This document shows, in pieces, positions 35,172 to 43,725 of a DNA stretch of 64,000 nucleotides (the stretch's first letter is position 1; each line of letters starts with the position of its first letter). The stretch spans positions 372,001-436,000 of the forward strand of contig CAZXCU010000001.1 in the NCBI GenBank assembly GCA_964639245.1. Direction: 5' to 3'. A program made the position numbers and the translations under genes. This stretch comes from SB15 sp964639245 (GTDB lineage: Bacteria; Chloroflexota; Anaerolineae; Aggregatilineales; J027). Under the pieces are notes generated by a model that ran no database searches, had not been told where the DNA came from, and saw only the letters and a program-made list of their open reading frames with translations.

Positions 35172-36331
35172 TGCACATCGAGGTTCGCAAGGTCGCAAGC
35201 AAAGCGGATTTCAATACCTTCTTTGAATTCCCATGGCGTTTATACAAAAATGACCCGCAGTGGGTTGCTGAACTGCCTTCTCTGCGGCGCACGACGCTGG
35301 ACAAGACAAAACATGCTGCATGGGACTATATGCAGGGTGACTATTTTGTGGCTTTCAAAAATGGCGAACCGGCGGGTACGTTAGCAGCCTTTGTGAACCA
35401 TCGGCATAATGAAGTCCATCAAGAAAACATCGGTTTTTTTGGCTTTTTTGAATCCGTCAACGACCAAGCAGTCGCCGATGCCCTGTTTGAAGCGGGGGAA
35501 ACGCTGCTGCGTGGAATGCACATCGACGCGGTGCGCGGGCCAGCCAGCTTTACCGCGAATGAAATTTATGGGCTGCTCATCCATGGCTTTGACGGGCCGC
35601 CTGTCCTGCTGATGCCGTACAATCCGCCCTATTATGCAACTTTGATTGAACACAGCGGCTATCAAAAAGTCATGGATTTGAATGCGTGGATTGCGCGAAA
35701 AGCCGACTATGAGGCCAACCACGAACACATCATCCCTGACCGTTTGCTGCGCGTGACCCGTAAAAATATGGAACGGCGTGGAATCACACTCCGCACCTTT
35801 GATATGAAAAACAAAGCGCGGGATTTTGCCCTGATGCGCCAGCTGTATAACGAAGCATGGGAAAATAACTGGGGGTTTGTTCCCATGACCGAGCGCGAAC
35901 TGGATAATCTGGTGCGCGATTTAGGCCAACTGCTTGACCCCGACTACGCGATTCTGGCGTATGTGGAGGGTCAGCCTGCCGGATTTTTGCTGGCTGTACC
36001 CGATTTTAACCAGATTCTCAAACAGGTGAATCCGCGTCCGGGTGTGCCGGAAATCTGGTGGCTGCTCAAAACGCTGTGGCATTGGAAAATCCGCCCTAAA
36101 GCAACCGCGCTACGTGTGCCGTTAATGGGAGTCAAAGCGGAATATCATAGTTTGGGGGTGGATGCAGCCATGATGTTAGAAGCCGCAGAAAAAACCCTCA
36201 AAAGCGAACGTTATGATGCCATTGAGGGCAGTTGGGTGCTGGAAATTAACCAACCAACCAACCAACTTGCGACTAAAATGGGCTTGGAAAATTACCGTCA
36301 ATATCGCCTGTATCAGAAAGCATTGGTATGA
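35171..36331 (+). CDS. GNAT-like N-acyltransferase family protein
   Basis: A 386-residue soluble protein that opens HIEVRKVASKADFNTFFEFPWRLYKNDPQWV, a conserved opening in a widespread uncharacterised family with two GNAT-like halves. A central YVEGQPAGFLLAVPDFN and later VPLMGVKAEYHSLGVDA correspond to core strands. Known relatives are described only as acetyltransferase-like. Its first ATG overlaps the PRPP synthetase stop codon by one base (TAATG), and its own stop overlaps the response regulator start by 4 bases, indicating one co-transcribed, coupled set. Function unknown. Confidence 0.65.
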   Translation: MHIEVRKVASKADFNTFFEFPWRLYKNDPQWVAELPSLRRTTLDKTKHAAWDYMQGDYFVAFKNGEPAGTLAAFVNHRHNEVHQENIGFFGFFESVNDQAVADALFEAGETLLRGMHIDAVRGPASFTANEIYGLLIHGFDGPPVLLMPYNPPYYATLIEHSGYQKVMDLNAWIARKADYEANHEHIIPDRLLRVTRKNMERRGITLRTFDMKNKARDFALMRQLYNEAWENNWGFVPMTERELDNLVRDLGQLLDPDYAILAYVEGQPAGFLLAVPDFNQILKQVNPRPGVPEIWWLLKTLWHWKIRPKATALRVPLMGVKAEYHSLGVDAAMMLEAAEKTLKSERYDAIEGSWVLEINQPTNQLATKMGLENYRQYRLYQKALV

Positions 36332-36690
36332 GCAGAATTCTCATTGTAGATGATGAACCAACCACTGTAGAGATGATTTCTGTTTTTCTGGATTTGAACG
36401 GGCATGAAGGCATTCCGGCGTACAACGGCACGGATGGACTGACGCTGGCGGAAGTTGAGATGCCGGACATGATGATTGTCGATTTGATGATGCCGGATAT
36501 GGAAGGCTTTGATGTTTGCAAAAGTATTCGCAGTAAGCCCCATCTTGCCAGCACCCCGATTTTGATAATTTCCGCCCGCACCGACCCCGATTCGATTCGC
36601 AAAGCCTATGACTGTGGCGCGAATGGTTACCTGACCAAACCCATCAAAAATCTTGGGGATATTCTGGGTGAAATTGATCGGTTATTGTAA
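36328..36690 (+). CDS. Stand-alone response-regulator receiver domain
   Basis: A 120-residue receiver with no output domain. ILIVDDEPT supplies the acidic pair, MIVDLMMPDM the phosphoacceptor Asp (about residue 52), SAR the switch Ser and YLTKPI the conserved Lys. Single-domain receivers relay phosphoryl groups or regulate partners directly. Its cognate histidine kinase is not adjacent; three histidine-kinase-type genes lie at 56-61 kb. It overlaps the upstream GNAT-like gene by 4 bases and faces the solute-binding gene, with 2 bases between stop codons. Confidence 0.93.
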   Translation: MSRILIVDDEPTTVEMISVFLDLNGHEGIPAYNGTDGLTLAEVEMPDMMIVDLMMPDMEGFDVCKSIRSKPHLASTPILIISARTDPDSIRKAYDCGANGYLTKPIKNLGDILGEIDRLL

Positions 36691-36692
36691 TT

Positions 36693-37895
36693 TCACCCAC
36701 CATTGAGGGTTTGAAGCGCGGTTTGCACGGCCTGTTCCGCCGCTGTGCCATTCAGTACCGAGGCAAAAGCGGCTTGAAGCTGCACAGCGGCGGGGTTATC
36801 GCGTTGTTCTACCGGCAAAATGATACTTTCTGGCAGCCACGCGCTAATCTGGTCGGTGTAGGCGTTCTTAGACCAGATTCGCAGCGCTGGGGCTAACGAA
36901 GGCAACACCCCCAGCGCTTCTGTATAGTCCGCTTGCTGGTCAGCCCGCATCATCCAGCTTAAAAATTCTAAAGCTGCAGCCTGCTGTTCGGGGATGCTGG
37001 TTGTTAATGCCCACATATAACCATCTAAAATGGTGAGTGAACTGCCATCGGGTGTCGGGAAGGGTGCGGCAATAATTTCATTCACCGGGCGCTGCAAAAA
37101 ATCGGTGGAGTTGACCAGCGCGGCATCGGCATCTCCCTGCTCAAATTGCGCCCAATAATCCATTGGGAGGTCATATTCCAGCAGTTTGGGCGTGAAAATT
37201 TCTTGTGCCAACCCCTGTTCATAAAATTCAAGCACTTCGGTCAGGGGAATTTCATCGAGAATCGGCTGACCATTTTCATCTATCAGCCGTCCGCCTAAGG
37301 CCAAATACTGTGCCAAGATCAGATTATTCACAATCTGGGCGGTGGGGGGTGCGCCCGTGATGAAAATCGCGGTTTCGCTTGTGAGTGCATCCTCGTAGGT
37401 CAACGGAGGAATTTCAAAAGCATCGGGACGATAGGCGAGATGATCCACCATGAGCGTGTAGGGCAACCCGTACAGCGCACCATCAATTTGACCGAGCGAC
37501 AAGGCATTGGGTAGCAAATCATCGCGGATAGAATCAGGCAGCCATTCATCCATCGGTTTGGCGACTCCGCTTTGAACGGCCTGTGCCAAGTCCTCCTGTC
37601 GCAGCAGCACCAGATCGGGCAAAGCGTTGGGCGCAACTTCTTCAGCTGTGAGCAGCGTTGTGATAATACTCCCCTGCCCTTCGCTGTGTTTGAGCCGAAA
37701 TTCTACCTGAATATCGCTGTGAGTCTCATCAAAGCCTTGTAGCTGGGTTTCCAGAATATCTGTTGCGCTGGTATTGTCTGGGCTGTACAACGCATCAGGC
37801 CACCAGACGCGCACCTGCCAAGTCTGTGTCTCCTGGGCGGTGAGGCTGCCCATCGTCAGACTCACGGATAAAAAAAGCAACATGGCAACGCGCAT
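36693..37895 (-). CDS. ABC-type extracellular solute-binding protein
   Basis: A 400-residue secreted binding protein. Starting at ATG 37895 gives a signal peptide (RVAMLLFLSVSLTMGSLTAQ); AGGAATT nine bases before it supports this start, whereas the longer frame does not. The mature part has family features of the sugar-type solute-binding group: WWPDALYSPDN, AVQSGVAKPMDEWLPD, LPYTLMVDHLAYRPDA, EFLSWMMRADQQADY. No lipobox is visible, so it may be released or anchored otherwise. No ABC permease or ATPase lies in this window next to it, so the transport partner is unknown. Confidence 0.82.
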   Translation of the reverse strand: MRVAMLLFLSVSLTMGSLTAQETQTWQVRVWWPDALYSPDNTSATDILETQLQGFDETHSDIQVEFRLKHSEGQGSIITTLLTAEEVAPNALPDLVLLRQEDLAQAVQSGVAKPMDEWLPDSIRDDLLPNALSLGQIDGALYGLPYTLMVDHLAYRPDAFEIPPLTYEDALTSETAIFITGAPPTAQIVNNLILAQYLALGGRLIDENGQPILDEIPLTEVLEFYEQGLAQEIFTPKLLEYDLPMDYWAQFEQGDADAALVNSTDFLQRPVNEIIAAPFPTPDGSSLTILDGYMWALTTSIPEQQAAALEFLSWMMRADQQADYTEALGVLPSLAPALRIWSKNAYTDQISAWLPESIILPVEQRDNPAAVQLQAAFASVLNGTAAEQAVQTALQTLNGG

Positions 37896-37908
37896 GAGGG
37901 CTGAATTC

Positions 37909-38424
37909 CTACTTAAAATTTTTCTCCCCTGCTTCAATCCGCACTTTGAGCCGATTTTCCGCCGGGGGAATCGGGCAACTATAACGGTCATTGTAAGCGC
38001 AGTAGGGGGAATAGGCGAGGTTAAAATCGATGTGAAAGCGATTCCCTTCGACATTTTCAGGGTCAAGATAGCGCCCTGCCCCGTAGGTTTCTTGCCCGGA
38101 GGTAGCATCCATGAAGGGGAGAAAAAAGTAATCGTTGGTGGGGCTATAAAACAATGTCAGTTCGGCGGGTTCGTCGTTGACCTCAAAGGCTATTTTGCCC
38201 CATTTCACGTAGGTTCGCAGGTCGCCGGTGCTGGTTTGCATTTCAATTTCGGGCTTGGTCTCAAATTCTTCCGCCTCTATTTCAAAGGACAGTGCCTCAT
38301 TCGGGGGAAAGTAATTTAGCCCTTGAAACCCCTTGCGCTGCTCAGGTAACAGGGGCGATTGGGGGTGGGCGCGGAAGAAATCATCTTTTTGATGGCGGAG
38401 ACGTTGGTAAGCATTGTTTGACAT
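37909..38424 (-). CDS. DUF1684 protein
   Basis: About 171 residues. The ending SPYCAYNDRYSCPIPPAENR is the conserved tail of DUF1684, and PFMDATSGQETYGAGRYLD and the preceding strand pattern also fit. Start ATG 38424 is fixed by AAAGGAA six bases upstream; the frame otherwise runs 13 residues longer without such a site. Family function is not known. It lies 13 bases before the solute-binding gene and overlaps by position the end of the DsbA-like gene's 3' region only slightly (its first base is 17 before that stop), indicating one transcript with it. Confidence 0.85.
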   Translation of the reverse strand: MSNNAYQRLRHQKDDFFRAHPQSPLLPEQRKGFQGLNYFPPNEALSFEIEAEEFETKPEIEMQTSTGDLRTYVKWGKIAFEVNDEPAELTLFYSPTNDYFFLPFMDATSGQETYGAGRYLDPENVEGNRFHIDFNLAYSPYCAYNDRYSCPIPPAENRLKVRIEAGEKNFK

Positions 38425-38440
38425 GGTGGTTCCTTTCTTG

Positions 38441-39109
38441 TTAGAGGCCGAGCGCATCTTCAATGGCGGTTTCTAAATGGGTGGTGCCGCTAATCCGACG
38501 ACCATTGATAAAAAAAGTTGGGGTGCCGTTGATGCCCACTTGCTGCGATTCATCATACCAATGATCTACGGTGCGGCGGTGTGTTTTGTTATCAAGGCAA
38601 TTTTCTAGTGCCTGTGCGTCGAGACTACTTGCCTGTGCTAAGCCCACATAATTTTCCTTATCGGAGTAATCATTAAATTCGCTATCCGATAAATCATAAA
38701 TGGCATCGTGGAATGTCCAGAATGCTTCATCGCCTTGATCCAAAGCGCATTGGGCGGCTTCGGCTGCAATCCGGTCATTGGGACTGATAATAGGCGCATT
38801 ACGGAAAATAAATTCAATCCTATCGCCATAGCGCTCCAGAATATTTTCTAAGATGCCATTTTGATGGACGGCGCGGCATGAATGACAGCCATAGGCCCCA
38901 TATTCAATCAGCTGAACCGTTGCGCCGGCTGTTCCCAACCGTGATTCTTGATTCAACCGCGCTTCTGCGACTTCTGGCGGGGCAGTGAGTGTTGTGTAGG
39001 CAAAAAAGGCAATCACAGCGAGAAGAAAAATGACAACTCCCCCATAAATCATCAGCTGTTGCTGCTGTTTTTTTTGACCGCTTTGGACTCGTTTATTTCG
39101 TTTTGCCAT
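38441..39109 (-). CDS. Membrane-anchored DsbA-like thiol oxidoreductase
   Basis: A 222-residue protein. Residues 20-42 form one membrane helix after a short basic N-terminus (MAKRNKRVQSGQKK), placing the rest outside. The thioredoxin-fold active site is AYGCHSCRAVH (CxxC), and GTPTFFING gives the cis-Pro. Such proteins make or isomerise disulfides in exported proteins. Here exported Cys-rich proteins exist (the BcsB-like repeats at 10.5-12 kb), a possible but unproven client. The start has GGAGG five bases upstream. Upstream lies a strong terminator for tRNA-Ser. Confidence 0.9.
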   Translation of the reverse strand: MAKRNKRVQSGQKKQQQQLMIYGGVVIFLLAVIAFFAYTTLTAPPEVAEARLNQESRLGTAGATVQLIEYGAYGCHSCRAVHQNGILENILERYGDRIEFIFRNAPIISPNDRIAAEAAQCALDQGDEAFWTFHDAIYDLSDSEFNDYSDKENYVGLAQASSLDAQALENCLDNKTHRRTVDHWYDESQQVGINGTPTFFINGRRISGTTHLETAIEDALGL

Positions 39110-39154
39110 ATGTCCTCCGATAATATAGGAGACTCAGACAGCATCGATTCTTAC

Positions 39155-39194
39155 GAAAAAAAACAAATGCCAATCCCGCAGACTGGCATTTGTT
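39155..39194 (-). terminator. Strong terminator of tRNA-Ser
   Basis: Read on the minus strand: AACAAATGCCA, 11-base loop, TGGCATTTGTT, then a T-run. It follows the tRNA gene end by 12 bases. Confidence 0.88.
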
Positions 39195-39206
39195 TTATAT
39201 TCTTAG

Positions 39207-39295
39207 CGGAGAGAGTGGGATTCGAACCCACGGTAACTTTGACAAGTTACAACGGTTTTCGAGACCGCCCCGATCGTCCACTCTGGCATCTCTCC
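39207..39295 (-). tRNA. tRNA-Ser (anticodon CGA)
   Basis: An 89-base minus-strand tRNA. Acceptor 7-bp stem GGAGAGA/TCTCTCC closes perfectly, discriminator G, CCA not encoded. The anticodon stem GCGGT/ACCGT carries loop CTCGAAA with anticodon CGA, which reads UCG. The T-arm GTGGG-TTCGAAT-CCCAC is canonical, and a long variable arm with GTAACTT pairing AAGTTAC is characteristic of serine tRNAs. Confidence 0.95.
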
Positions 39296-39306
39296 AATAG
39301 TTGTTT

Positions 39307-39762
39307 TTATTCATTTGTTCGCAACGCAGCAAAGAATTTTTGTAATTCTGCCGTTGCTTCGTCGCTCAAAATGCCCGAACGCACCACCACATGATGTGGC
39401 AAACCGGGATAATCGAGCAAGTTGAGGATGCTGCCACTTGCACCCGCTTTATCATCGTGCGCGGCATAGACCAGCCGTTTGAGCCGTGCCTGCACCATCG
39501 CGCCCGCACACATCACACACGGTTCTAAGGTGCAGTACAGGGTGACTTCATCCAAACGCCACTTGCCCAACTTTTGCCCTGCCTCGCGTAAGGCAATCAT
39601 TTCCGCGTGGGCGGTGGGGTCGTGGTCAATTTCGCGGCGGTTGTGTCCCTTGCCGATGATTTCGCCATGGTAAACTGCGACTGCGCCGATGGGTACATCG
39701 CCATGTAAAGGGGCGAGTTTCGCTTCCTCTAGGGCAACTTGCATCCAATCATTGTCGTTCAT
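39307..39762 (-). CDS. tadA: tRNA-specific adenosine deaminase
   Basis: About 151 residues. TadA converts adenosine 34 to inosine in tRNA-Arg(ACG). The zinc site and catalytic Glu are visible: PTAHAEMIAL (HAE) and TLEPCVMCAGAM (PCxxC). The flanking DVPIGAVAVYHGEIIGKGHN and VVRSGILSDEATAELQKFF are family-typical. Start at ATG 39762 matches the usual length; ATG 39774 is possible and neither has a strong ribosome-binding site. It lies just upstream of the tRNA-Ser gene, on the same strand. Confidence 0.92.
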   Translation of the reverse strand: MNDNDWMQVALEEAKLAPLHGDVPIGAVAVYHGEIIGKGHNRREIDHDPTAHAEMIALREAGQKLGKWRLDEVTLYCTLEPCVMCAGAMVQARLKRLVYAAHDDKAGASGSILNLLDYPGLPHHVVVRSGILSDEATAELQKFFAALRTNE

Positions 39763-39805
39763 TGTAGCAGGCATGAGTTCGGTTGAGAAGATGGGATTAT
39801 TCGTG

Positions 39806-39830
39806 GTAGGGCGGTAGAAATCACCGCCCC
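39806..39830. repeat. Palindromic intergenic repeat, copy 4
   Basis: GTAGGGCGGT, AGAAATC, ACCGCCCC: a perfect 7-bp GGGCGGT/ACCGCCC stem with the GTAGGG outer motif. It lies between tadA and the lipoprotein gene. Confidence 0.45.
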
Positions 39831-39837
39831 TCAATGG

Positions 39838-40233
39838 CTAGTTCGAGGCTTCGGTGGCTTCGGCGGTGGGGGCAGCTTCGCCTTCGCTGTGTTCGGCTTC
39901 GGCAGTGGCTTCCCCTTCGGCATGGTCAGTTTCAGAGGATTCTTCTTCAGAATGTTCCCCTTCGGCAGCATCGCCTTCTTCACTGTGTTCTTCGGTTTCG
40001 CCTTCTTCAGAATGTTCGCCTTCACCCTCTGTACCGTGTTCTTCCGCCGCACCATGTTCAACGGGTTTCTTGGCCCCATGCACACAGCCGCTATCATTGG
40101 TGTAAACGTCGGCTTCTGCCACGCCTTCCGGTTGTTCACAGCCAGACAGATCGCTTGGTTCGTCATCGGTGCAGGCAGCCGCCACCAAAGCCAGCACAAA
40201 AATCATCAAAATCAGCAGCGTATTACGACGCAT
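39838..40233 (-). CDS. Small lipoprotein with His/Glu-rich repeats
   Basis: A 131-residue lipoprotein. NTLLILMIFVLALVAAAC is a signal peptide ending in a lipobox (LVAAAC), and the mature part is very acidic, with repeated EGEHSEE units: at least four copies of EHSEE or EHSEG. Residues 30-50 hold the only other Cys pair. Regular His in an acidic context suggests binding of divalent metals such as zinc, or simply a flexible spacer. GAGGAG before ATG 40233 gives a good ribosome-binding site. It is followed by tadA on the same strand; the long frames on the opposite strand are shadows of its repeats. Confidence 0.7.
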   Translation of the reverse strand: MRRNTLLILMIFVLALVAAACTDDEPSDLSGCEQPEGVAEADVYTNDSGCVHGAKKPVEHGAAEEHGTEGEGEHSEEGETEEHSEEGDAAEGEHSEEESSETDHAEGEATAEAEHSEGEAAPTAEATEASN

Positions 40234-40273
40234 AGTTGCTCCTCAGTCAAAATTTTTGCCATTATAACGTAGC

Positions 40274-40312
40274 AATCAGCTTTTAGCAGTCAGCAGTCAG
40301 CCAAAAATGAAA
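40274..40312. repeat. Inverted repeat around GCAGTCAG
   Basis: GCAGTCAG occurs in tandem (about 40275-40292) and inverted as CTGACTGC after an AT-rich loop, in the 95-base gap between the lipoprotein gene and lpdA. No T-run, so likely a dispersed element rather than a clear terminator. Confidence 0.35.
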
Positions 40313-40328
40313 ACTGACTGCCGAAAGC

Positions 40329-41735
40329 CTACATATTAATCATATGGCCTTCCAACCCGTGGGCGGCTTCTTTGAGGGCCTCACTGAGGGTGGGGTGGGC
40401 GTGAACATTACGGGCGATTTCTTCTGGCGTGAGTTCGGCATAGTGCGCTAGCGTGAGTTCGGGCAGCAGTTCGGTAACATCCGGCCCAATGAGATGAGCG
40501 CCCAGAATTTCACCATATTTTTTGTCCGAGATGAGTTTGACAAAACCCATCGTATCGCCCAGACCATGTGCTTTTCCGTTGGCCTGAAAGGGGAATTTTG
40601 CCACATTAATCTCATAACCGGCGGCTTTGGCCTGTTCTTCGGTATAGCCAAAACTGGCAACCTGCGGCTGGCAGTAGGTGGCACGCGGCATCATCAGATA
40701 ATCGAGGGTGATGGTTTCTGCCCCGGCGATATTTTCCGCCACAATCACGCCCATCGCCTCCGCCACATGCGCCAGCATCAATTTGCCCGTGACATCGCCA
40801 ATCGCCCATACGCCGGGGATATTGGTTGCCATACGCTCATCAATTTCAACCGCACCGCGTTCGGTGAGTTTCAAGCCCTTGATATTTTCCAAGCCGTAGC
40901 CATCGGTACGCGGTTTGAAACCAATCGCCTGCATGACTTCTTCGGCTTCTATCGTCGCTTGTTTGCCATCTGCGCCTGTATAGGTCACGACGACTTTTTC
41001 TTTTTGTTCGTCAATTTTTTCGACCTTGGCCCCTAACAGCACCTCTACACCCATTTTGTCGTACTGTTTTTTGAGTTCGGCGGAAACTTCGGGGTCTTCG
41101 TTGGGCAGCATTCGCGGCATGAATTCAATCATGGTGACTTTTACGCCGTAATTGTGCATCACATAGGCGAATTCCGAACCAATCGCGCCTGCTCCGATGA
41201 TAATGATGCTGGCGGGCAGGGTGGGACGCTGGATAACTTCCAGATAGGTTAAAACACGCTGGCTGACTTGGGTATTGGGCAGCAGCGCGGTTTTTGACCC
41301 CGTTGCCAGAATCAGATTTTTGGTGTTGAGGGTTTCTTTGCTGCCATCGTTCAAGGTAACCGCAATGGTTTTGGCATTTTGCAGCGTTCCCCATCCCTCA
41401 TAGGTGTCAATTTTGTTCTTTTTCATGAGGAACTGGACACCCTTGACCCGTCCGTTCGCTACTTTGCGGCTGCGGTCAAAGGCGACTTTGTAATCTAGCT
41501 TGACCCCGCCTTCGTAGATAATCCCGAATTCTTTGGCGCGGTCTTTGACGATATGCGCCAGTTCTGCGTTGCGTAGAAGCGCTTTGGAGGGGATGCAGCC
41601 CACATTCAAACACACCCCGCCCCACCATTCTTTTTCGACAATGGCAGTTTTTAACCCCAATTGCGCGGCACGAATGGCAGCCACATATCCGCCGGGGCCA
41701 GCCCCTAGCACAACGACATCATACTCTTTCGCCAT
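40329..41735 (-). CDS. lpdA: Dihydrolipoamide dehydrogenase
   Basis: A 468-residue flavoprotein, normal length. FAD motif VVVLGAGPGGYVAAIRAAQ; redox disulfide GGVCLNVGCIPSKALL; NAD-binding IIIGAGAIGSEFAYVM; the C-terminal HAHPTLSEALKEAA holds the catalytic His and Glu. It reoxidises dihydrolipoamide of 2-oxo-acid dehydrogenase or glycine-cleavage complexes, forming NADH in the cytosol. No E1/E2 gene lies in the window. Its promoter side faces the GTPase genes, divergently. Confidence 0.95.
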   Translation of the reverse strand: MAKEYDVVVLGAGPGGYVAAIRAAQLGLKTAIVEKEWWGGVCLNVGCIPSKALLRNAELAHIVKDRAKEFGIIYEGGVKLDYKVAFDRSRKVANGRVKGVQFLMKKNKIDTYEGWGTLQNAKTIAVTLNDGSKETLNTKNLILATGSKTALLPNTQVSQRVLTYLEVIQRPTLPASIIIIGAGAIGSEFAYVMHNYGVKVTMIEFMPRMLPNEDPEVSAELKKQYDKMGVEVLLGAKVEKIDEQKEKVVVTYTGADGKQATIEAEEVMQAIGFKPRTDGYGLENIKGLKLTERGAVEIDERMATNIPGVWAIGDVTGKLMLAHVAEAMGVIVAENIAGAETITLDYLMMPRATYCQPQVASFGYTEEQAKAAGYEINVAKFPFQANGKAHGLGDTMGFVKLISDKKYGEILGAHLIGPDVTELLPELTLAHYAELTPEEIARNVHAHPTLSEALKEAAHGLEGHMINM

Positions 41736-41848
41736 GTAGACGTTACTCCTTGCGTTTTTGATTTGCTAAACGCTAGACGTTTTTCGTTGCGCTAAGTTTA
41801 CCGACTTTGGGGCGGGAATCCTACTACCATACTTTTATGAAAATAGGG

Positions 41849-41854
41849 TATATT
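41849..41854 (+). promoter_or_regulatory. Possible -10 box for the GTPase pair
   Basis: TATATT about 34 bases before ATG 41888. It favours the short start over the upstream ATGs at 41807 or 41837, which lie before or on it. Confidence 0.3.
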
Positions 41855-41887
41855 TTGTTTATATGTTACTTTACTTGTGGGGGTTGT

Positions 41888-43045
41888 ATGATTTCTCAAG
41901 ATGAGGCTGTCAAGCAATATCAGCAGGTCTATCAAGAAAAAGCCGATGAATGGAAAGCCAATAAGCCAACAGTATTGTTGGTCGGGCGCACCGGAGTTGG
42001 CAAAAGTTCGATTATTAATGCGGTTTTTGGTCAAGATATTGCCAAAGTCGGAGCAGGGCAGCCGATTACGCAGCATTATAGTTTTTACGAAGGCGAATTT
42101 ATTAACCTGTATGACACACGCGGTTGGGAGCTTGGTGCAACTGAGGAAGAAAAGTTTCGGAGAGACACGCAAAAATTTTTAACTGACCCCCCTACGGATT
42201 CAAAACATACAACAGTCGACATTATCTGGTATGTTTTGGATGCCCCCGGCGCACGCTTTACCGATTTTGATGCTGAATTAACGCTGACTGCCTTTGGCAA
42301 TATGAAAATTCTGTTTGTGCTATCCAAGACTGATATTGCTCATCCTGACCAAGTACAAGCGCTCCGACAAGCCATTGAAGAAACGGATATTCCGAACAAC
42401 ATCGGGATTGTCGAAATTGCGGCAAATCCCCAAGCCTTACGGGGTCGTCCCGCCGCCGAAAAATCAGGCTTAGAGGCGATTGTGGACGCAACCATTAAAG
42501 CCTTGCCAGATGCAAAAAAAGCTGTATTTGTTGTTGCCCAAAATGTGGATTTAAAACAAAAGGACGCTACCTCAAAAAATATTATACTTAATTCAACGGG
42601 GATGGCGTTTTTTGTTGGATTTTCTCCTATTCCTTTTTCAGATGCCTTACTTTTGCTTCCTATTCAGTATCGTCTGCTTTCGCAACTTGCCATGATTTAT
42701 GAAGTAGATGTTAAATTTATGAAAATTTTAGCTGTCCTGAGTTATGACCAAACCATTGTTTATTTAGGCCGAAGCGCAGCGGGGCGTTTGCTTAAAATGG
42801 TGCCAGGCGCAGGCATGATTTTAGGCGGAATGATTACCGGAGCAGTAGCCGCATCATTTACCGCTGCAATTGGCTTCGCATTTCGGACGGTGTTTCATCA
42901 AATGTATAAATTAAAGCTGGAAGGCAAAGAGAATCTTATTAATGACCAGTGGATTGCAGAAATGTTGGAAGCAAGCCTGAAGTTAATCTGGCAAGAATTG
43001 AAAAACAATCCCAATATCGTCAATAGGTACGATAATCTCAAATGA
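41888..43045 (+). CDS. Era/YcjF-like GTPase with DUF697-like membrane domain
   Basis: A 385-residue GTPase. G1 loop LLVGRTGVGKSSI, an expected G3 Asp in LYDTRGWELG (usual DxxG), G4 SKTD and a G5-like region. The G2 position is Thr in PITQHY. After the GTPase domain (about residues 20-210) there is a hydrophobic DUF697-like region: FSPIPFSDALLLLPIQYRLL and MVPGAGMILGGMITGAV, likely a membrane-attached helical bundle. I start at ATG 41888; the upstream frame begins with a signal-like stretch ending in CGGC that I do not trust because a likely -10 box lies within it. Its stop overlaps the next GTPase by 4 bases. Role unknown; stress or envelope functions are known for YcjF relatives. Confidence 0.72.
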   Translation: MISQDEAVKQYQQVYQEKADEWKANKPTVLLVGRTGVGKSSIINAVFGQDIAKVGAGQPITQHYSFYEGEFINLYDTRGWELGATEEEKFRRDTQKFLTDPPTDSKHTTVDIIWYVLDAPGARFTDFDAELTLTAFGNMKILFVLSKTDIAHPDQVQALRQAIEETDIPNNIGIVEIAANPQALRGRPAAEKSGLEAIVDATIKALPDAKKAVFVVAQNVDLKQKDATSKNIILNSTGMAFFVGFSPIPFSDALLLLPIQYRLLSQLAMIYEVDVKFMKILAVLSYDQTIVYLGRSAAGRLLKMVPGAGMILGGMITGAVAASFTAAIGFAFRTVFHQMYKLKLEGKENLINDQWIAEMLEASLKLIWQELKNNPNIVNRYDNLK

Positions 43046-43689
43046 AACTCCCAAAGTCACTGACAAACCGACTGCCAGATTTTCAATGGCAAAGACCCAA
43101 AAAAGCATCAAAAAAAGAGAGAACTCCTCAACCCGCACCTAAATTTCACAAGCCAAAAATTTTGTTGGTGGGGCGAACGGGAGTCGGCAAAAGTGCGTTG
43201 ATTAACGCTATTTTTGGGGCGGAGATGGCAGCAAGCGGGCATGGCAAGCCCGTTACAGACGGATTCAAAGCCTATGAGGATGAAATTGTTCCTATCGCTG
43301 TTTATGACTCGGCGGGATGGGAAGGGGGTGGCGAAAAAGAGGCAGAATTTCGCACTGGGTTACAAAGTTTCCTCAAAAAGAACAAAGTGGATGCTATCTG
43401 GTTTGCGATTGATGCTCCCGGCGCACGGTTTACTGAATTTGATGTGCAATTGCTGGTCAAAATCTTCAAAAACTATAACACCATCATCGTCTTAACCAAG
43501 TGTGATGTTGCCACCGATGAGCAAATCATTGATATTTTGCGGGCGATTGCGGTCAAGAATGTTTTTGTTGAGGATATTTGGCCTGTGTCTGCCAATCCAC
43601 TTATCCCATTAGAACCGAATGAACAAAGGCGTTTTAGCCCGCAGGAACTTGTCCAAAAAACATTGGCGCTGATTACCCCAAGTAAATAA
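43042..43689 (+). CDS. Era-like small GTPase, paralogue of the preceding gene
   Basis: A 215-residue soluble GTPase. After a basic 40-residue N-terminus (RPKKASKKERTP) come LLVGRTGVGKSALINAIFG (G1), VYDSAGWEGG (G3) and LTKCD (G4), the same pattern as the upstream gene, with APGARFTEFDVQ matching that protein's APGARFTDFDAE. It lacks the DUF697-like part. The start overlaps the first GTPase by 4 bases (ATGA), so the two are coupled and probably arose by duplication. They may work as a heterodimer, as other paired GTPases do; this is inference. Confidence 0.75.
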   Translation: MKLPKSLTNRLPDFQWQRPKKASKKERTPQPAPKFHKPKILLVGRTGVGKSALINAIFGAEMAASGHGKPVTDGFKAYEDEIVPIAVYDSAGWEGGGEKEAEFRTGLQSFLKKNKVDAIWFAIDAPGARFTEFDVQLLVKIFKNYNTIIVLTKCDVATDEQIIDILRAIAVKNVFVEDIWPVSANPLIPLEPNEQRRFSPQELVQKTLALITPSK

Positions 43690-43725
43690 TGGCCTTGTTG
43701 CCAATCCCGTGAACTTTTTCTATGC

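Noticed and set aside
39834..40272. Three plus-strand frames opposite the lipoprotein gene
   Set aside because: Low-complexity shadows of the GAA/CAT-rich repeats of the lipoprotein gene.
41807..41887. N-terminal extension of the first GTPase with a signal-like stretch and CGGC, a possible lipobox
   Set aside because: A likely -10 box lies within it and the GTPase is expected to be cytosolic; start 41888 is preferred.
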